From positions 59,644 through 123,643 of the forward strand of contig CALRIU020000015.1 in the NCBI GenBank assembly GCA_943362175.1: a stretch of 64,000 bases of DNA, read 5' to 3'. Of the stretch, positions 25,139 through 32,911 are shown piece after piece. The notes below the pieces were generated by a model. It was given only the letters and a program-made list of their open reading frames with translations, did not search any database and was not told where the DNA came from. The DNA comes from UBA4416 sp943362175. Lineage in GTDB: Bacteria > Bacteroidota > Bacteroidia > B-17B0 > Aurantibacillaceae. The translations under genes and the position numbers were made by a program. Numbering within the stretch: position 1 is the first letter of the stretch; each line of letters opens with the position of its first letter.

Positions 25139-26764
25139 CTAACTGAACTTGAGCGAGAGCACCCGCGATTTTTTCTTTTTGGCGTAAACGCGGGTCAGGA
25201 TCTTATTATCAGCGACTGACTCAAACCTTACGGGAAATACCCTCACTTTCAGCTCCCTGGAATCGAAAACCGATTGTTTCGTCATTTTACCGCTCTTATC
25301 GATCTTCACCATCGTGAGGAATCCGCCGGCGCCATCGCGGTGCGCCGAAGGAACAGCCGTCAGGGGCAGGTTGATGTTCTTCACATTATCCAGGTAAAAG
25401 AAATAATCCTCGCTTTTGTATTTGTGGTAGTGAAAGGACATGCCGCCCGTTCCGCCGCCACCGGCCTGGTTTTTCGGGATTTTATTGGCCCATACGATCT
25501 TTCCTTTATCATCCACTTTCATGGCAATAATATCCTGGTAGTAGTAGGTGGTGCGGCAGGTGGTATTGCCTTTCGAATCGGTTGTACACACCGTTACCGA
25601 ATAATATTCCTCACCGACAATGGTCGTGGTTCCGTCCTTATCGAACTTAATTTCGCGGAGCACCAGGTTGCTGGCTTCGATGTCGTCATCGCCGGTTTTA
25701 TCCTTGTTTTTCTTCTCCTTCTTCTCCATCTTTTTCTGCGTGCGCTTGCTCTCGAACTGCTTGAGCAAGGCTACCGGGAACTCATAGAAATATTTTTTGA
25801 TGGCGGAAATATCATTGTCCTCGAACTCGATTTTCAGGATGAAAGCCCCGTCGGAGCCGTAGGAATTGCGGTTTTTGGAGTAATAGCCTCCCAACACCAG
25901 GTTGCCTTTGCTGTCTTCATTCAGGATCGAAGAGCGGATAAATTTACCATCCAGGTCGAGCTTCAGGATCTCCGGCTTTACCGAATTTTTCTTGATCATA
26001 AACAGCTCATAGTGGTAATCCGGCACTTTGCGCTTGTCCTTCCCTTTCACTTCTTCCCTGGGCTCATATACCTTGGCAAGCATGTATACCGTGCCATTCG
26101 ATGCAATCTCAAAATCGGCATTGTCCATTTCGGCTTCGGTGTAAGGCATGGTCATTTCATTGCTCCACAGCTTTTTCATGTTGTGGTCAAACACATTGAA
26201 ACCGATCTTGTCCTTATTGTATTTATCTTTTTTCTCCAGGGGTTTCAGCCTGTAGGTCACCAGCATTTTGGAGCTGTCGGCCGAAACGTTGAAGGCATAT
26301 TTATTGGTAACCCCGAACTGGTAGAAGCCTGTGGCAATGGTCGTTCCCGACAGCTTATTGGCTTTCACGATGGTTTGGTCCTGGCTCGAGAAGCGGTTGT
26401 TCTTGAGATCGAAAGGCCGGTAATGCAGGTATTCGCGTTGCTCTTCGCGGTTCCAGGTAGAGTAATACCAGTAATAATTAGTTTTCAGCTGGATAAAATT
26501 ATCGCTCACAAATCCTTTTCCCACTTCGGAGATATCCACGGACTGCTCGCTGACCGGTGCATAATTTTTGTTGAGGGTTTGAACGACAATATCATCGCCC
26601 ATCCGGAGGCTGAGCTGTGAGAATCCGTTTTTTTCGGTTCCAACAAAACCCAGGTCCCTGTGCTTTTTCGGAAGCTTATAGGGTTCGCCCAGGTCGTAGG
26701 TTACTTTTTGAGAGAAGAGGGCTGCCGAAAGCAGCATCGCGGGGAGTAAAACGATATATTTCAT
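25139..26764 (-). CDS. Exported protein of unknown function
   Basis: 541 aa from ATG 26764 with signal peptide MKYIVLLPAMLLSAALFSQ. The upstream extension to 26845 overlaps the kdnB-like gene. The mature part is strand-rich with repeated blade-like units (for example LVLGGYYSKNRNSYGSDGAFILKI and IIAMKVDDKGKIVWANKIPK), which suggests a beta-propeller, and a lysine-rich linker (KRTQKKMEKKEKKNKDKTGDDD) in the middle. The start lies 11 bp after the kdnB-like stop. I do not recognise a named family. Confidence 0.78.
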   Translation of the reverse strand: MKYIVLLPAMLLSAALFSQKVTYDLGEPYKLPKKHRDLGFVGTEKNGFSQLSLRMGDDIVVQTLNKNYAPVSEQSVDISEVGKGFVSDNFIQLKTNYYWYYSTWNREEQREYLHYRPFDLKNNRFSSQDQTIVKANKLSGTTIATGFYQFGVTNKYAFNVSADSSKMLVTYRLKPLEKKDKYNKDKIGFNVFDHNMKKLWSNEMTMPYTEAEMDNADFEIASNGTVYMLAKVYEPREEVKGKDKRKVPDYHYELFMIKKNSVKPEILKLDLDGKFIRSSILNEDSKGNLVLGGYYSKNRNSYGSDGAFILKIEFEDNDISAIKKYFYEFPVALLKQFESKRTQKKMEKKEKKNKDKTGDDDIEASNLVLREIKFDKDGTTTIVGEEYYSVTVCTTDSKGNTTCRTTYYYQDIIAMKVDDKGKIVWANKIPKNQAGGGGTGGMSFHYHKYKSEDYFFYLDNVKNINLPLTAVPSAHRDGAGGFLTMVKIDKSGKMTKQSVFDSRELKVRVFPVRFESVADNKILTRVYAKKKKSRVLSLKFS

Positions 26765-26774
26765 TAAAAGTAGG

Positions 26775-27857
26775 TTACAATCTCCGGAAAAGATCCTTGA
26801 TGTAATCAAGCGTGGCGATCTCTTTGTAGTTATCGCCAAAGGCATGATTCCACATGAAAGGCAGATTATAAGATACCGTCGCCATTGCGGTGATGGTTTC
26901 TTCGCTCCAGTCTTTGCTCAGGTTCTGTGGCAATACAATTTTGTGTTTCTCCAACATCTGCATGAACTCGCTGTGGCCTTTGAGGTAAATATCTCCCAGG
27001 TGCTGGAAAATAATACAGTTGGCATAACAGTGGCGTGTTCCTAAAATTTTCGACAGGCCGTAGCTGATGGCATGGCACACGCCTACTTCACTATAGGTCA
27101 GGCTCAGGCCGCCCATCAAGGATGCCACCATCAGCTTGTCATCGTTCTCGGGTGTCTGTCCCGCATTTTCGCCAAGGTATACTTCGCGGCAAAGCTTTAA
27201 GGACTGCTCGCCGTAAGCCAGGCTGAAGGCATTGTTGCGAATGCCGGTCTCCGATTCGATGCAATGGATATAAGTATCCATACCTGTGTAAAACCACCAG
27301 TCGGTAGGGACGGAAGCAATCAATTCCGGATCTAGGATCACCTGGTTGAAGACGGTCCAGTCGCACTTCAGTCCGAGTTTTTTTTCAGGGCCGGTGAGTA
27401 CGGCCGTCATCGATACTTCGGCGCCGGTGCCCGAAATGGTGGGTACTCCCAAATGGTAAATGCCCGGTTTTTTTACGAGGTTCAATCCCTGGTAAAGCGT
27501 GGAAGAGCCCTCGTTGGTAAGCATCAGCGATAAAGCTTTCGCAATATCCATGATACTTCCGCCGCCAATACCGATCACGCCGCTTGGCAGGCCCTGCCTG
27601 GCGAGGATCTCGTCGCGCAGGCTGTCGATCTGCTCTGTTGTGGGCTCATGCGGGTCCACATCTATGTAATAAATCAGGTCTTCCGGTTTGTTCTGCAATT
27701 TATCAGAAAGTGGCTTTCCTTTGAAATAGTTATCGACCACGTAAACAAAATAGTTCTTATTCTCCTGACGGATGGGCTCTACGGTTTCAGCCAGTTGAGA
27801 AAAAGAGCCGCGACCATAAGTCACTTTATCGATGTTTTTGAAATTCTTGTGTTGCAT
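26775..27857 (-). CDS. kdnB: KdnB-like 3-deoxy-D-manno-octulosonate 8-oxidase
   Basis: 360 aa from ATG 27857. A TTG five codons earlier is less likely. It is an iron-containing alcohol dehydrogenase-fold protein: GIGGGSIMDIAKALSL (GGGS at 98-101) binds nucleotide, and GVPTISGTGAEVSMTAV is the second cofactor segment. Metal ligands are expected from GMDTYIHCIE (Asp194, His198), CHAISYG (His262) and WNHAFGD (His338). The N-terminus NFKNIDKVTYGRGSF resembles Shewanella KdnB, which oxidises the C8 hydroxyl of Kdo. The aminotransferase gene next to it is the KdnA type, which strongly supports this function over a general alcohol dehydrogenase. Confidence 0.85.
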   Translation of the reverse strand: MQHKNFKNIDKVTYGRGSFSQLAETVEPIRQENKNYFVYVVDNYFKGKPLSDKLQNKPEDLIYYIDVDPHEPTTEQIDSLRDEILARQGLPSGVIGIGGGSIMDIAKALSLMLTNEGSSTLYQGLNLVKKPGIYHLGVPTISGTGAEVSMTAVLTGPEKKLGLKCDWTVFNQVILDPELIASVPTDWWFYTGMDTYIHCIESETGIRNNAFSLAYGEQSLKLCREVYLGENAGQTPENDDKLMVASLMGGLSLTYSEVGVCHAISYGLSKILGTRHCYANCIIFQHLGDIYLKGHSEFMQMLEKHKIVLPQNLSKDWSEETITAMATVSYNLPFMWNHAFGDNYKEIATLDYIKDLFRRL

Positions 27858-27941
27858 GTTATTGAGCACCAATCCCTCTCCGGGTCAGGAAGAGGGATTT
27901 GGATTTTCGTTTAAAATAGATTCGTCCTAATCGTTATGAAC

Positions 27942-29150
27942 TTAAGCATTCACCGTTTTCATTGCTTTCACCGCTGCCTCAGAAATTTTGTTTGCCAAAG
28001 CGGTCATTTCCTCTTCCGTCCAGGTGCAGCGTACACCGAAGGAAATCAGGCGGCCAACCACCTCCTGCGATTTCGGCAACTGTAAATTATTGTAATCCTG
28101 TGGCGCGCCCAATACCTCGATTGGCAGCTTAGCCACGGTTTTCAGGTCTCTCAGGTGATTCCACTGGTTGATGAAGTGGTACATATTGGTGAACCAGTAG
28201 TTGAAACCACCTACCCCTGCTGCGTTCAGCTCTGCCACTGTATTTTTAGCAATCTCAGGGGTCGGCATCAATACGTTTAAGAATGTCGCTGAATCCCCGG
28301 AAGGATCAGCCAGGCGCGCAAAGCCAATGCCTTCTGTTTTCGACAAGAGGTTAACGAGGAATTTTTTGTTGTGGTTATTTTTTTCCTTGATACCGGGAAC
28401 CTTGCGGGTTTGCGCTAAGCCAACGGCAGCGTGCAATTCGGAGATGCGGTAGTTGAAGCCCATGTAGGGATGGTTTTCCATGCCTCGGTTTGTGCCGATG
28501 TGATCGTGACCGTGGTCGCTGTACACATCCGCTTTTTTATACACGTCTTCGTCATTGGTAACAAATACGCCACCTTCGCCGGCCGTCGCGATCTTAAAGA
28601 AATCGAAGGAATAGCTTCCTGCTGTTCCGAACAAGCCGGTGCTGGTGCCTTTATACGAAGCGGCAAAAGCCTGCCCGGCATCTTCCACCAGGATTAAATT
28701 GTGTTTTTTAATCACCGCCATGATGGCATCCATATCTGCCATACCGCCGCACATGTGTACGAGGCAAACGGCTTTGGTTTTCGGGGTGATGGCTTTTTCA
28801 ATTCCTTCCGCGCTCAGGCAAAGGGTTTCATCAATTTCAGCAAATACCGGCAAAGCGCCTACAAACATCACGGCTTCGATAGAGGCAATGAAGGTAAAGG
28901 GTGGAACAATGACTTCATCACCTGTCCCGATGCCGCTGGCAGCCAGGGCCGTCGCAATCGCAGTAGAGCCAGAGCTCATGGCGTGGGCATATTTCGCTCC
29001 TGTTATCTTCCGTACTTCCGCTTCAAATTCTTTTGCTTTCCAGTGGTTATTACGCTGAGCATCATGACCGTAGCGAAACAATACTCCGGTTTCCATGACG
29101 TCATTTACTTCCTTACGCTCTTCGGCGCCAAATAATTCTGTTCCAGGCAT
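27942..29150 (-). CDS. kdnA: KdnA-like 8-amino-3,8-dideoxy-manno-octulosonate aminotransferase
   Basis: 402 aa. A PLP enzyme of the DegT/DnrJ/EryC1 sugar aminotransferase family: MSSGSTAIATALAASGIG binds the cofactor phosphate, LILVEDAGQAFAASYKG carries the ring-contacting Asp157, and SFDFFKIATAGEGG holds the Schiff-base Lys186. VDGAEERKEV-type starts are common; here it is MPGTELFGAEERKEVNDVM. In Shewanella KdnA transfers an amino group to the C8 aldehyde made by KdnB, giving Kdo8N in the LPS core. The two genes are 84 bp apart, and kdsA is about 2.6 kb further on the same strand. Confidence 0.87.
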   Translation of the reverse strand: MPGTELFGAEERKEVNDVMETGVLFRYGHDAQRNNHWKAKEFEAEVRKITGAKYAHAMSSGSTAIATALAASGIGTGDEVIVPPFTFIASIEAVMFVGALPVFAEIDETLCLSAEGIEKAITPKTKAVCLVHMCGGMADMDAIMAVIKKHNLILVEDAGQAFAASYKGTSTGLFGTAGSYSFDFFKIATAGEGGVFVTNDEDVYKKADVYSDHGHDHIGTNRGMENHPYMGFNYRISELHAAVGLAQTRKVPGIKEKNNHNKKFLVNLLSKTEGIGFARLADPSGDSATFLNVLMPTPEIAKNTVAELNAAGVGGFNYWFTNMYHFINQWNHLRDLKTVAKLPIEVLGAPQDYNNLQLPKSQEVVGRLISFGVRCTWTEEEMTALANKISEAAVKAMKTVNA

Positions 29151-29228
29151 GGTCTATAGTTTTAATGTTTAATTTTAAATGGATTGAATTGCCGTTATAC
29201 AACGGGCTTTTAGAGTATAATATTGCAT

Positions 29229-29690
29229 TTAGTTAGGCAGGAACTCGTAAGTATTCTGCTCTTCAATCACCCCGAAGTTGACGGAGCTCAGGCGGCCATT
29301 CTCGAAATAGCAGTCGAGGCCTGCATCATCAAAGCTTAAGCGACGCTCTCCCCACTCCTGCTGTTCCGAATCGGAAAGCGCGTAGCCATTGCTCTTCATC
29401 AGTTCGATGAGCTCTTTTTCTTTTAGCTGAAAAATCTTTTGGGAAAACAACAGGGTTTCCTCATTGTCCACTTCCACACTGCTGAATTTCTTCGCCTGCT
29501 TGTTGTCGAAAAAAAGAGAAAATCCTGAATCCCAGTAGTGTAAAACCGTGCAGGACGTTTCTAAAATATCATCATTCAACTCCTGCGTCTCTTCCGATTT
29601 TCCAAAAATCTTTTCTGCATCGTTTATTGTTTGTCCAAAATGTAAATCTGAAAAGCCTTTAAGCAAATTGATCTGATAAATAGAGCTCAT
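29229..29690 (-). CDS. Small hypothetical protein
   Basis: 153 aa from ATG 29690. The reading frame extends to 29918 but would then run antisense through the tRNA-Lys gene and a very AT-rich leader, so the shorter start is used. The sequence (IYQINLLKGFSDLHFGQTINDAEKIFG... CTVLHYWDSGFSLFFD) looks like a soluble alpha/beta protein of the Bacteroidota type with a GQT...AEKIFG element resembling SmpA/OmlA-like turn motifs. I cannot assign a function. Confidence 0.68.
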   Translation of the reverse strand: MSSIYQINLLKGFSDLHFGQTINDAEKIFGKSEETQELNDDILETSCTVLHYWDSGFSLFFDNKQAKKFSSVEVDNEETLLFSQKIFQLKEKELIELMKSNGYALSDSEQQEWGERRLSFDDAGLDCYFENGRLSSVNFGVIEEQNTYEFLPN

Positions 29691-29773
29691 AACTGCGATA
29701 AAAATAAAATTTAATGCCGCTATAAACAAGGGATAGCAGACAAAATAAAAAAAAATAAAAAACGAAAAAAAAT

Positions 29774-29805
29774 TTTGCAGGTTAAAAAATCGTTTATATA
29801 TTTGC
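29774..29805 (+). promoter_or_regulatory. Consensus promoter of tRNA-Lys (-33 TTTG, 19 bp, -7 TATATTTGC)
   Basis: TTTG (29774-29777) and TATATTTGC (29797-29805) are 19 bp apart, a textbook fit to the Bacteroidota primary sigma consensus. The tRNA begins 36 bp later. It is the best promoter in the window and a useful reference for judging the others. Confidence 0.8.
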
Positions 29806-29840
29806 AACCCGAAATAACAACAACGTTCTTTTAACATACT

Positions 29841-29913
29841 GATTCCGTAGCTCAGCTGGTAGAGCAATACACTTTTAATGTATGGGTCCTGGGTTCGAGT
29901 CCCAGCGGGATCA
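29841..29913 (+). tRNA. tRNA-Lys (anticodon TTT)
   Basis: Cloverleaf by eye: acceptor GATTCCG/CGGGATC (one G-U), D arm GCTC..GAGC, anticodon stem ATACA/TGTAT with loop CTTTTAA (anticodon TTT), T arm CTGGG/CCCAG with TTCGAGT loop, discriminator A. No CCA is encoded. Confidence 0.95.
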
Positions 29914-29942
29914 CACACAACAAGACCATTGTTGTTTCACAG

Positions 29943-29969
29943 AAAAGGAGATGTTCAGTCTCCTTTTTT
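29943..29969 (+). terminator. Terminator after tRNA-Lys
   Basis: AAAAGGAGA (29943-29951) pairs with TCTCCTTTT (29959-29967), with a 7-nt loop and a following T-tract. Confidence 0.8.
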
Positions 29970-30057
29970 CGTTTGCAGCCTTTGCCCCAGCTTCTTCAAA
30001 AAAATCCTAACCTGGCCTAGCGGCTTGTTCTGGCTGTATTCATTCCTGTTAAGCGGA

Positions 30058-30190
30058 TCAATAGCGAATCCCTGAACGCAGGAAGTATTTCAATACGCCA
30101 AAAGCATCCGCCATATCACCAGTCTCCAGCGAAATCCCGTATGGATTGGCCTCTCTAAAAAATAATAAAGGATAATTTTGTCCTTTATTA
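30058..30190 (-). pseudogene. Possible 3' remnant of a gene
   Basis: A minus-strand frame of about 43 codons without start codon ends at TGA 30058 and reads ...FREANPYGISLETGD MADAFGVLKYFLRSGIRY. Composition and the clean stop look gene-like, but an in-frame stop lies just upstream (near 30193) and the frame runs through the operator at 30162-30191. It may be the end of a deleted gene or a chance frame. I do not recognise it. Confidence 0.3.
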
Positions 30191-30208
30191 TAAATTACTT
30201 AGTTTTGC
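30162..30208 (+). promoter_or_regulatory. Palindromic operator over the -33 element, consensus -7 box
   Basis: ATAATAAAGGA (30162-30172) and TCCTTTATTAT (30181-30191) are perfect 11-bp arms around TAATTTTG. The TTG at 30178-30180 is exactly 19 bp before TAGTTTTGC (30200-30208), a full consensus promoter. A repressor bound to the palindrome would cover the -33 element. AATAAAGGACAAAA, the same sequence as one operator strand, recurs at 30341-30354. It is about 230 bp upstream of the globin gene and is the likely control site of that operon. Confidence 0.6.
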
Positions 30209-30217
30209 ATTGAATCT

Positions 30218-30310
30218 ATGTTCCTTATGCTTTCAGAATTATCCGAACATGCCAGAATGCCTGAGAACATAAGCTTTCATGAATTACCTCAGAAATCAAA
30301 AAGGACGTGA
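30218..30310 (+). CDS. Possible 30-codon small ORF/leader peptide
   Basis: An ATG ten bases after the -7 box opens a frame of 30 residues (MFLMLSELSEHARMPENISF...) ending in TGA at 30308. There is no Shine-Dalgarno-like sequence and no known homologue that I recall. Its position at the predicted transcription start suggests a leader peptide or the relic of a regulator gene. The remaining 30311-30441 shows no gene. Confidence 0.25.
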   Translation: MFLMLSELSEHARMPENISFHELPQKSKRT

Positions 30311-30441
30311 ATCGTGTTGAATTGGAAAAAAATTTCTGTAAATAAAGGACAAAAGAGTCTTAATATATGCCCTACACAGATCATCATAACTGCTACTGAA
30401 AAAAGGAATCCGTTGAATACCGCATAAGATACACCCTCATC

Positions 30442-30831
30442 ATGAAGAAAGAGCTGACAACCCTGGAAGATATCAAATTATTAGTGGATGCTTTTTACAC
30501 CAAAGTAAAATCGGATAGCTTACTGGCTGACATCTTTAACCAGAAGATCCGGGACCAATGGCCCATTCATCTGGAAAAGATGTACCGTTTCTGGCAAACC
30601 GTTTTGCTGGATGAACATACTTACAACGGAAGTCCTTTTGCACCGCACGCCAGGCTTCCGTTGGGAGAGGAACATTTTGAGAGATGGCTTTTGCTATTCC
30701 GTCAAACCCTTGATGAACATTTTGAAGGAGAGAAAGCAGCTGAAGCAACATGGAGAGCCGAAAAAATGGCGGGCATGTTTCTGCATAAAATCCGGCATTT
30801 CAAAAACAATCCCGACAAGCTAATCTTATGA
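30442..30831 (+). CDS. Group III truncated hemoglobin
   Basis: 129 aa, a 2-on-2 globin of the group III (trHbP) type. LVDAFYTKVKSDSLLADIFN covers helices A-B, WPIHLEKMYRFWQTVLL the E-helix region, and LGEEHFERWLLLFRQTLDE carries the proximal histidine (His78) in the HFxRW context usual for this group. Such globins bind O2 or NO and are thought to act in nitrosative or microaerobic stress. It overlaps the next gene by 4 bp and heads an operon with a membrane protein and tryptophan dioxygenase. Confidence 0.9.
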   Translation: MKKELTTLEDIKLLVDAFYTKVKSDSLLADIFNQKIRDQWPIHLEKMYRFWQTVLLDEHTYNGSPFAPHARLPLGEEHFERWLLLFRQTLDEHFEGEKAAEATWRAEKMAGMFLHKIRHFKNNPDKLIL

Positions 30832-31262
30832 GCACGATCACCAAAGAAGCATTGACAATTGCAGTCACCTACCTGTGGATAGGATTTGTTTGCGCCATCA
30901 GCTTTATGGAAGCATGGCTGAAATTCAGAGCGCCGGGAGTCAATCTATCAATCGGACTGGGCATTGGCAGATTAGTTTTTAGCGCCTTAAATAAGGTAGA
31001 ATGGGTTTTTGCCGTCGCAATCATAGTCAGTTTCTATATAGCCGGGAGAACCTTTTTTTCCTTTCAAAACAGCTGGTTTTTTCTGTCATTGATTCTCCTG
31101 ATCCTTCAAACCTTCTGGCTATTACCCGCGCTGGATGCAAGGGCGCAACTACACATCGATGGCGCGGTAGTTCCTCCATCCAACCTTCACTTCTGCTATG
31201 TGGGAATGGAAATCATGAAAGTAACAAGTCTTTTTATATTCAGCATCAAACTTTTTAACTAA
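30828..31262 (+). CDS. Four-helix membrane protein of unknown function
   Basis: 144 aa with four likely membrane helices (TIAVTYLWIGFVCAISFMEAWL, LVFSALNKVEWVFAVAIIVSFYIA, WFFLSLILLILQTFWLLPAL, and FCYVGMEIMKVTSLFIFSIKLF). The arrangement resembles small DUF4149/CopD-like membrane proteins, which in related proteins can bind heme, but I see no strict ligand pair. Its 4-bp overlap with the globin gene and 7-bp gap to the dioxygenase gene place it in a heme-protein operon. Confidence 0.72.
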   Translation: MSTITKEALTIAVTYLWIGFVCAISFMEAWLKFRAPGVNLSIGLGIGRLVFSALNKVEWVFAVAIIVSFYIAGRTFFSFQNSWFFLSLILLILQTFWLLPALDARAQLHIDGAVVPPSNLHFCYVGMEIMKVTSLFIFSIKLFN

Positions 31263-31269
31263 CAACGCT

Positions 31270-32178
31270 ATGGAACAAACGATCATTGACGCAATAGAAG
31301 AAAAATACAAAACATTGGGCGAGAACCCGGACACTTACCTCAAAGGCCTGTTGCAGGCCAAGCCCATCAACTACTGGGATTATGTAGAAGTAGATACTTT
31401 GCTATCTCTACAAAAGCCCAGGACAGATTTTAAAGATGAAGAGATCTTCATCATGTACCACCAGGTAACCGAGCTATTTTTAAAACTGATGATCCATGAG
31501 ATCAAGCAGATCGTCTATCATACTTCCATAACGGAATCGTTTTTGCTCACCAAGATCAAACGCCTTAACCGCTATACCAACATGCTTATCAATTCGTTCG
31601 ATGTGATGCGCGAAGGCATGGACTATGATGACTATAATACTTTCCGGGCAACACTCGCACCTGCCAGTGGGTTTCAAAGCGCCCAGTTCCGGTTGGTTGA
31701 AATTTACTGTACCCGGATTGACAACTTAATTAATGCGGAAGGAAAAAAACGCGTATCGGCTACTCCCAACATGGAGGAATATTTTGAGCACATCTATTGG
31801 AAAGATGCAGGGATGAACCGTACGACCGGCGAAAAAACATTAACGCTCCGACAGTTCGAAGAGAAATACCTGGACCGCTTTATCTCACTGGCCAAAAAAG
31901 TGAACGGAAAAACGATTGAAGACCAGGTCGCCAAAATAGAACATCCGTCGGATGAGCTTAAAGCCATACTGAGGGAATTCGATTACCTCTACAATATCAA
32001 ATGGCCGCAGGTACACTTAACGACGGCGAAACACTACCTGGATAAAAAAGGCGAAAACCAGGCTGCTACAGGCGGCTCCGAATGGAAGAAATACCTGCAT
32101 CCGCAATTTCAACAACGGAAGTTTTTTCCGGAGCTCTGGAGCGAAAAGGAACTCAGCGAATGGGGTAAATCATTCTAA
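31270..32178 (+). CDS. kynA: Tryptophan 2,3-dioxygenase
   Basis: 302 aa. It opens the indole ring of L-tryptophan with O2 and heme to N-formylkynurenine. IMYHQVTELFLKLMIHEI (distal His64), MDYDDYNTFRATLAPASGFQSAQFR and KWPQVHLTTAKHYL (proximal histidine region) are diagnostic. The length is somewhat above the core family (about 280 aa). No formamidase, kynureninase or other kynurenine gene is near. Cotranscription with a truncated globin suggests regulation by oxygen or NO rather than by tryptophan catabolism alone. Confidence 0.92.
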   Translation: MEQTIIDAIEEKYKTLGENPDTYLKGLLQAKPINYWDYVEVDTLLSLQKPRTDFKDEEIFIMYHQVTELFLKLMIHEIKQIVYHTSITESFLLTKIKRLNRYTNMLINSFDVMREGMDYDDYNTFRATLAPASGFQSAQFRLVEIYCTRIDNLINAEGKKRVSATPNMEEYFEHIYWKDAGMNRTTGEKTLTLRQFEEKYLDRFISLAKKVNGKTIEDQVAKIEHPSDELKAILREFDYLYNIKWPQVHLTTAKHYLDKKGENQAATGGSEWKKYLHPQFQQRKFFPELWSEKELSEWGKSF

Positions 32179-32220
32179 AGCCCGGTGTGATCAGGCTATT
32201 CCTAAAGATCACTTTTTGTA

Positions 32221-32250
32221 AAAAATCTTCCACCCCGTGGAGGATTTTTT
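32221..32250 (+). terminator. Terminator after tryptophan dioxygenase gene
   Basis: AAAAATCTTCCAC (32221-32233) pairs with GTGGAGGATTTTT (32237-32249), one G-U, with a 3-nt loop and a T-tract. Confidence 0.85.
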
Positions 32251-32313
32251 TACGTTTTGGCTGTTCCGTTTCTACTTATCGTCTATATTTAATCCAGGCA
32301 AAAAATAAGGAAT

Positions 32314-32823
32314 ATGAATTTCGATGTTGATGACTTCGATATGGACGACGAGCTGTCTGACGAAGAAAACGAGGAACTGGAACAGGAGATGGAAAGGTAG
32401 CGTCGTCCCGTTAAGAACCATGCTTTATTCAAACAGGCCAAAGAGGCCTCGCACACGCCGGAAACATTGCTGTAAACGGGCAAGGAGGCAGAGGATCACA
32501 TGGAATCTTTTACCTCATCTCTTACCGGCGCCATGATGGTATTGACGGCCAAGCTATACGCGGCGCTACACTCCGACTCCTACCTGGTGTGCATGCAAAA
32601 CGCCGCGATTATCAGGAGTGAAGCCGAATACCTTCGCCTTTCCTCCCACATGCTCAATTCCTCCAACGATTATGACAGGGCTTATGTGGCGGTATTCAGG
32701 GAGGATATGGAAAAGTTCAGAGCCCTTTTTGCGGAATGGGCCAAAAAGATCCACTCAATGGATAAGGATGACATAGAGGATGATTGGGGCTTGTTTCTTG
32801 TAATGCTTGATAACAGGTGGTAG
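32314..32823 (+). pseudogene. Acidic hypothetical gene interrupted by two in-frame stops
   Basis: ATG 32314 opens MNFDVDDFDMDDELSDEENE and ends at TAG 32398. The same frame continues RRPVKNHALFKQAKEASHTPETLL, stops at TAA (32473-32475), then TGKEAEDH and the 107-codon frame from ATG 32500 (MESFTSSLTGAMMV... DWGLFLVMLDNRW) to TAG 32821. All three pieces are in one frame and make sense as one protein of about 169 residues, so two nonsense substitutions in a frame otherwise intact are the simplest reading. The last part could still be translated from ATG 32500. The protein family is unknown to me. Confidence 0.6.
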
Positions 32824-32851
32824 TTCCCGAAACCCCGAAATAACTTCAACG

Positions 32852-32884
32852 AAAAAAACCGCAGGAAATTCCTGCGGTTTTTTT
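32852..32884. terminator. Bidirectional terminator
   Basis: AAAAAAACCGCAGG (32852-32865) and CCTGCGGTTTTTTT (32871-32884) form a perfect 14-bp stem with loop AAATT. It serves the frame ending at 32823 and the opposing DUF1573 gene ending at 32912. Confidence 0.88.
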
Positions 32885-32911
32885 ACGACGATATTGGAGA
32901 GTGATTGTTTG

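Noticed and set aside
25274..26620. Long plus-strand frame of 448 codons opposite the 541-aa exported protein gene
   Set aside because: It mirrors the minus-strand gene codon for codon, has no recognisable domain, and the minus frame has a signal peptide and an operon position.
29691..29918. N-terminal extension of the 153-aa hypothetical protein
   Set aside because: It runs antisense through tRNA-Lys and its promoter; the middle is a Phe-rich translation of poly-A/T sequence.
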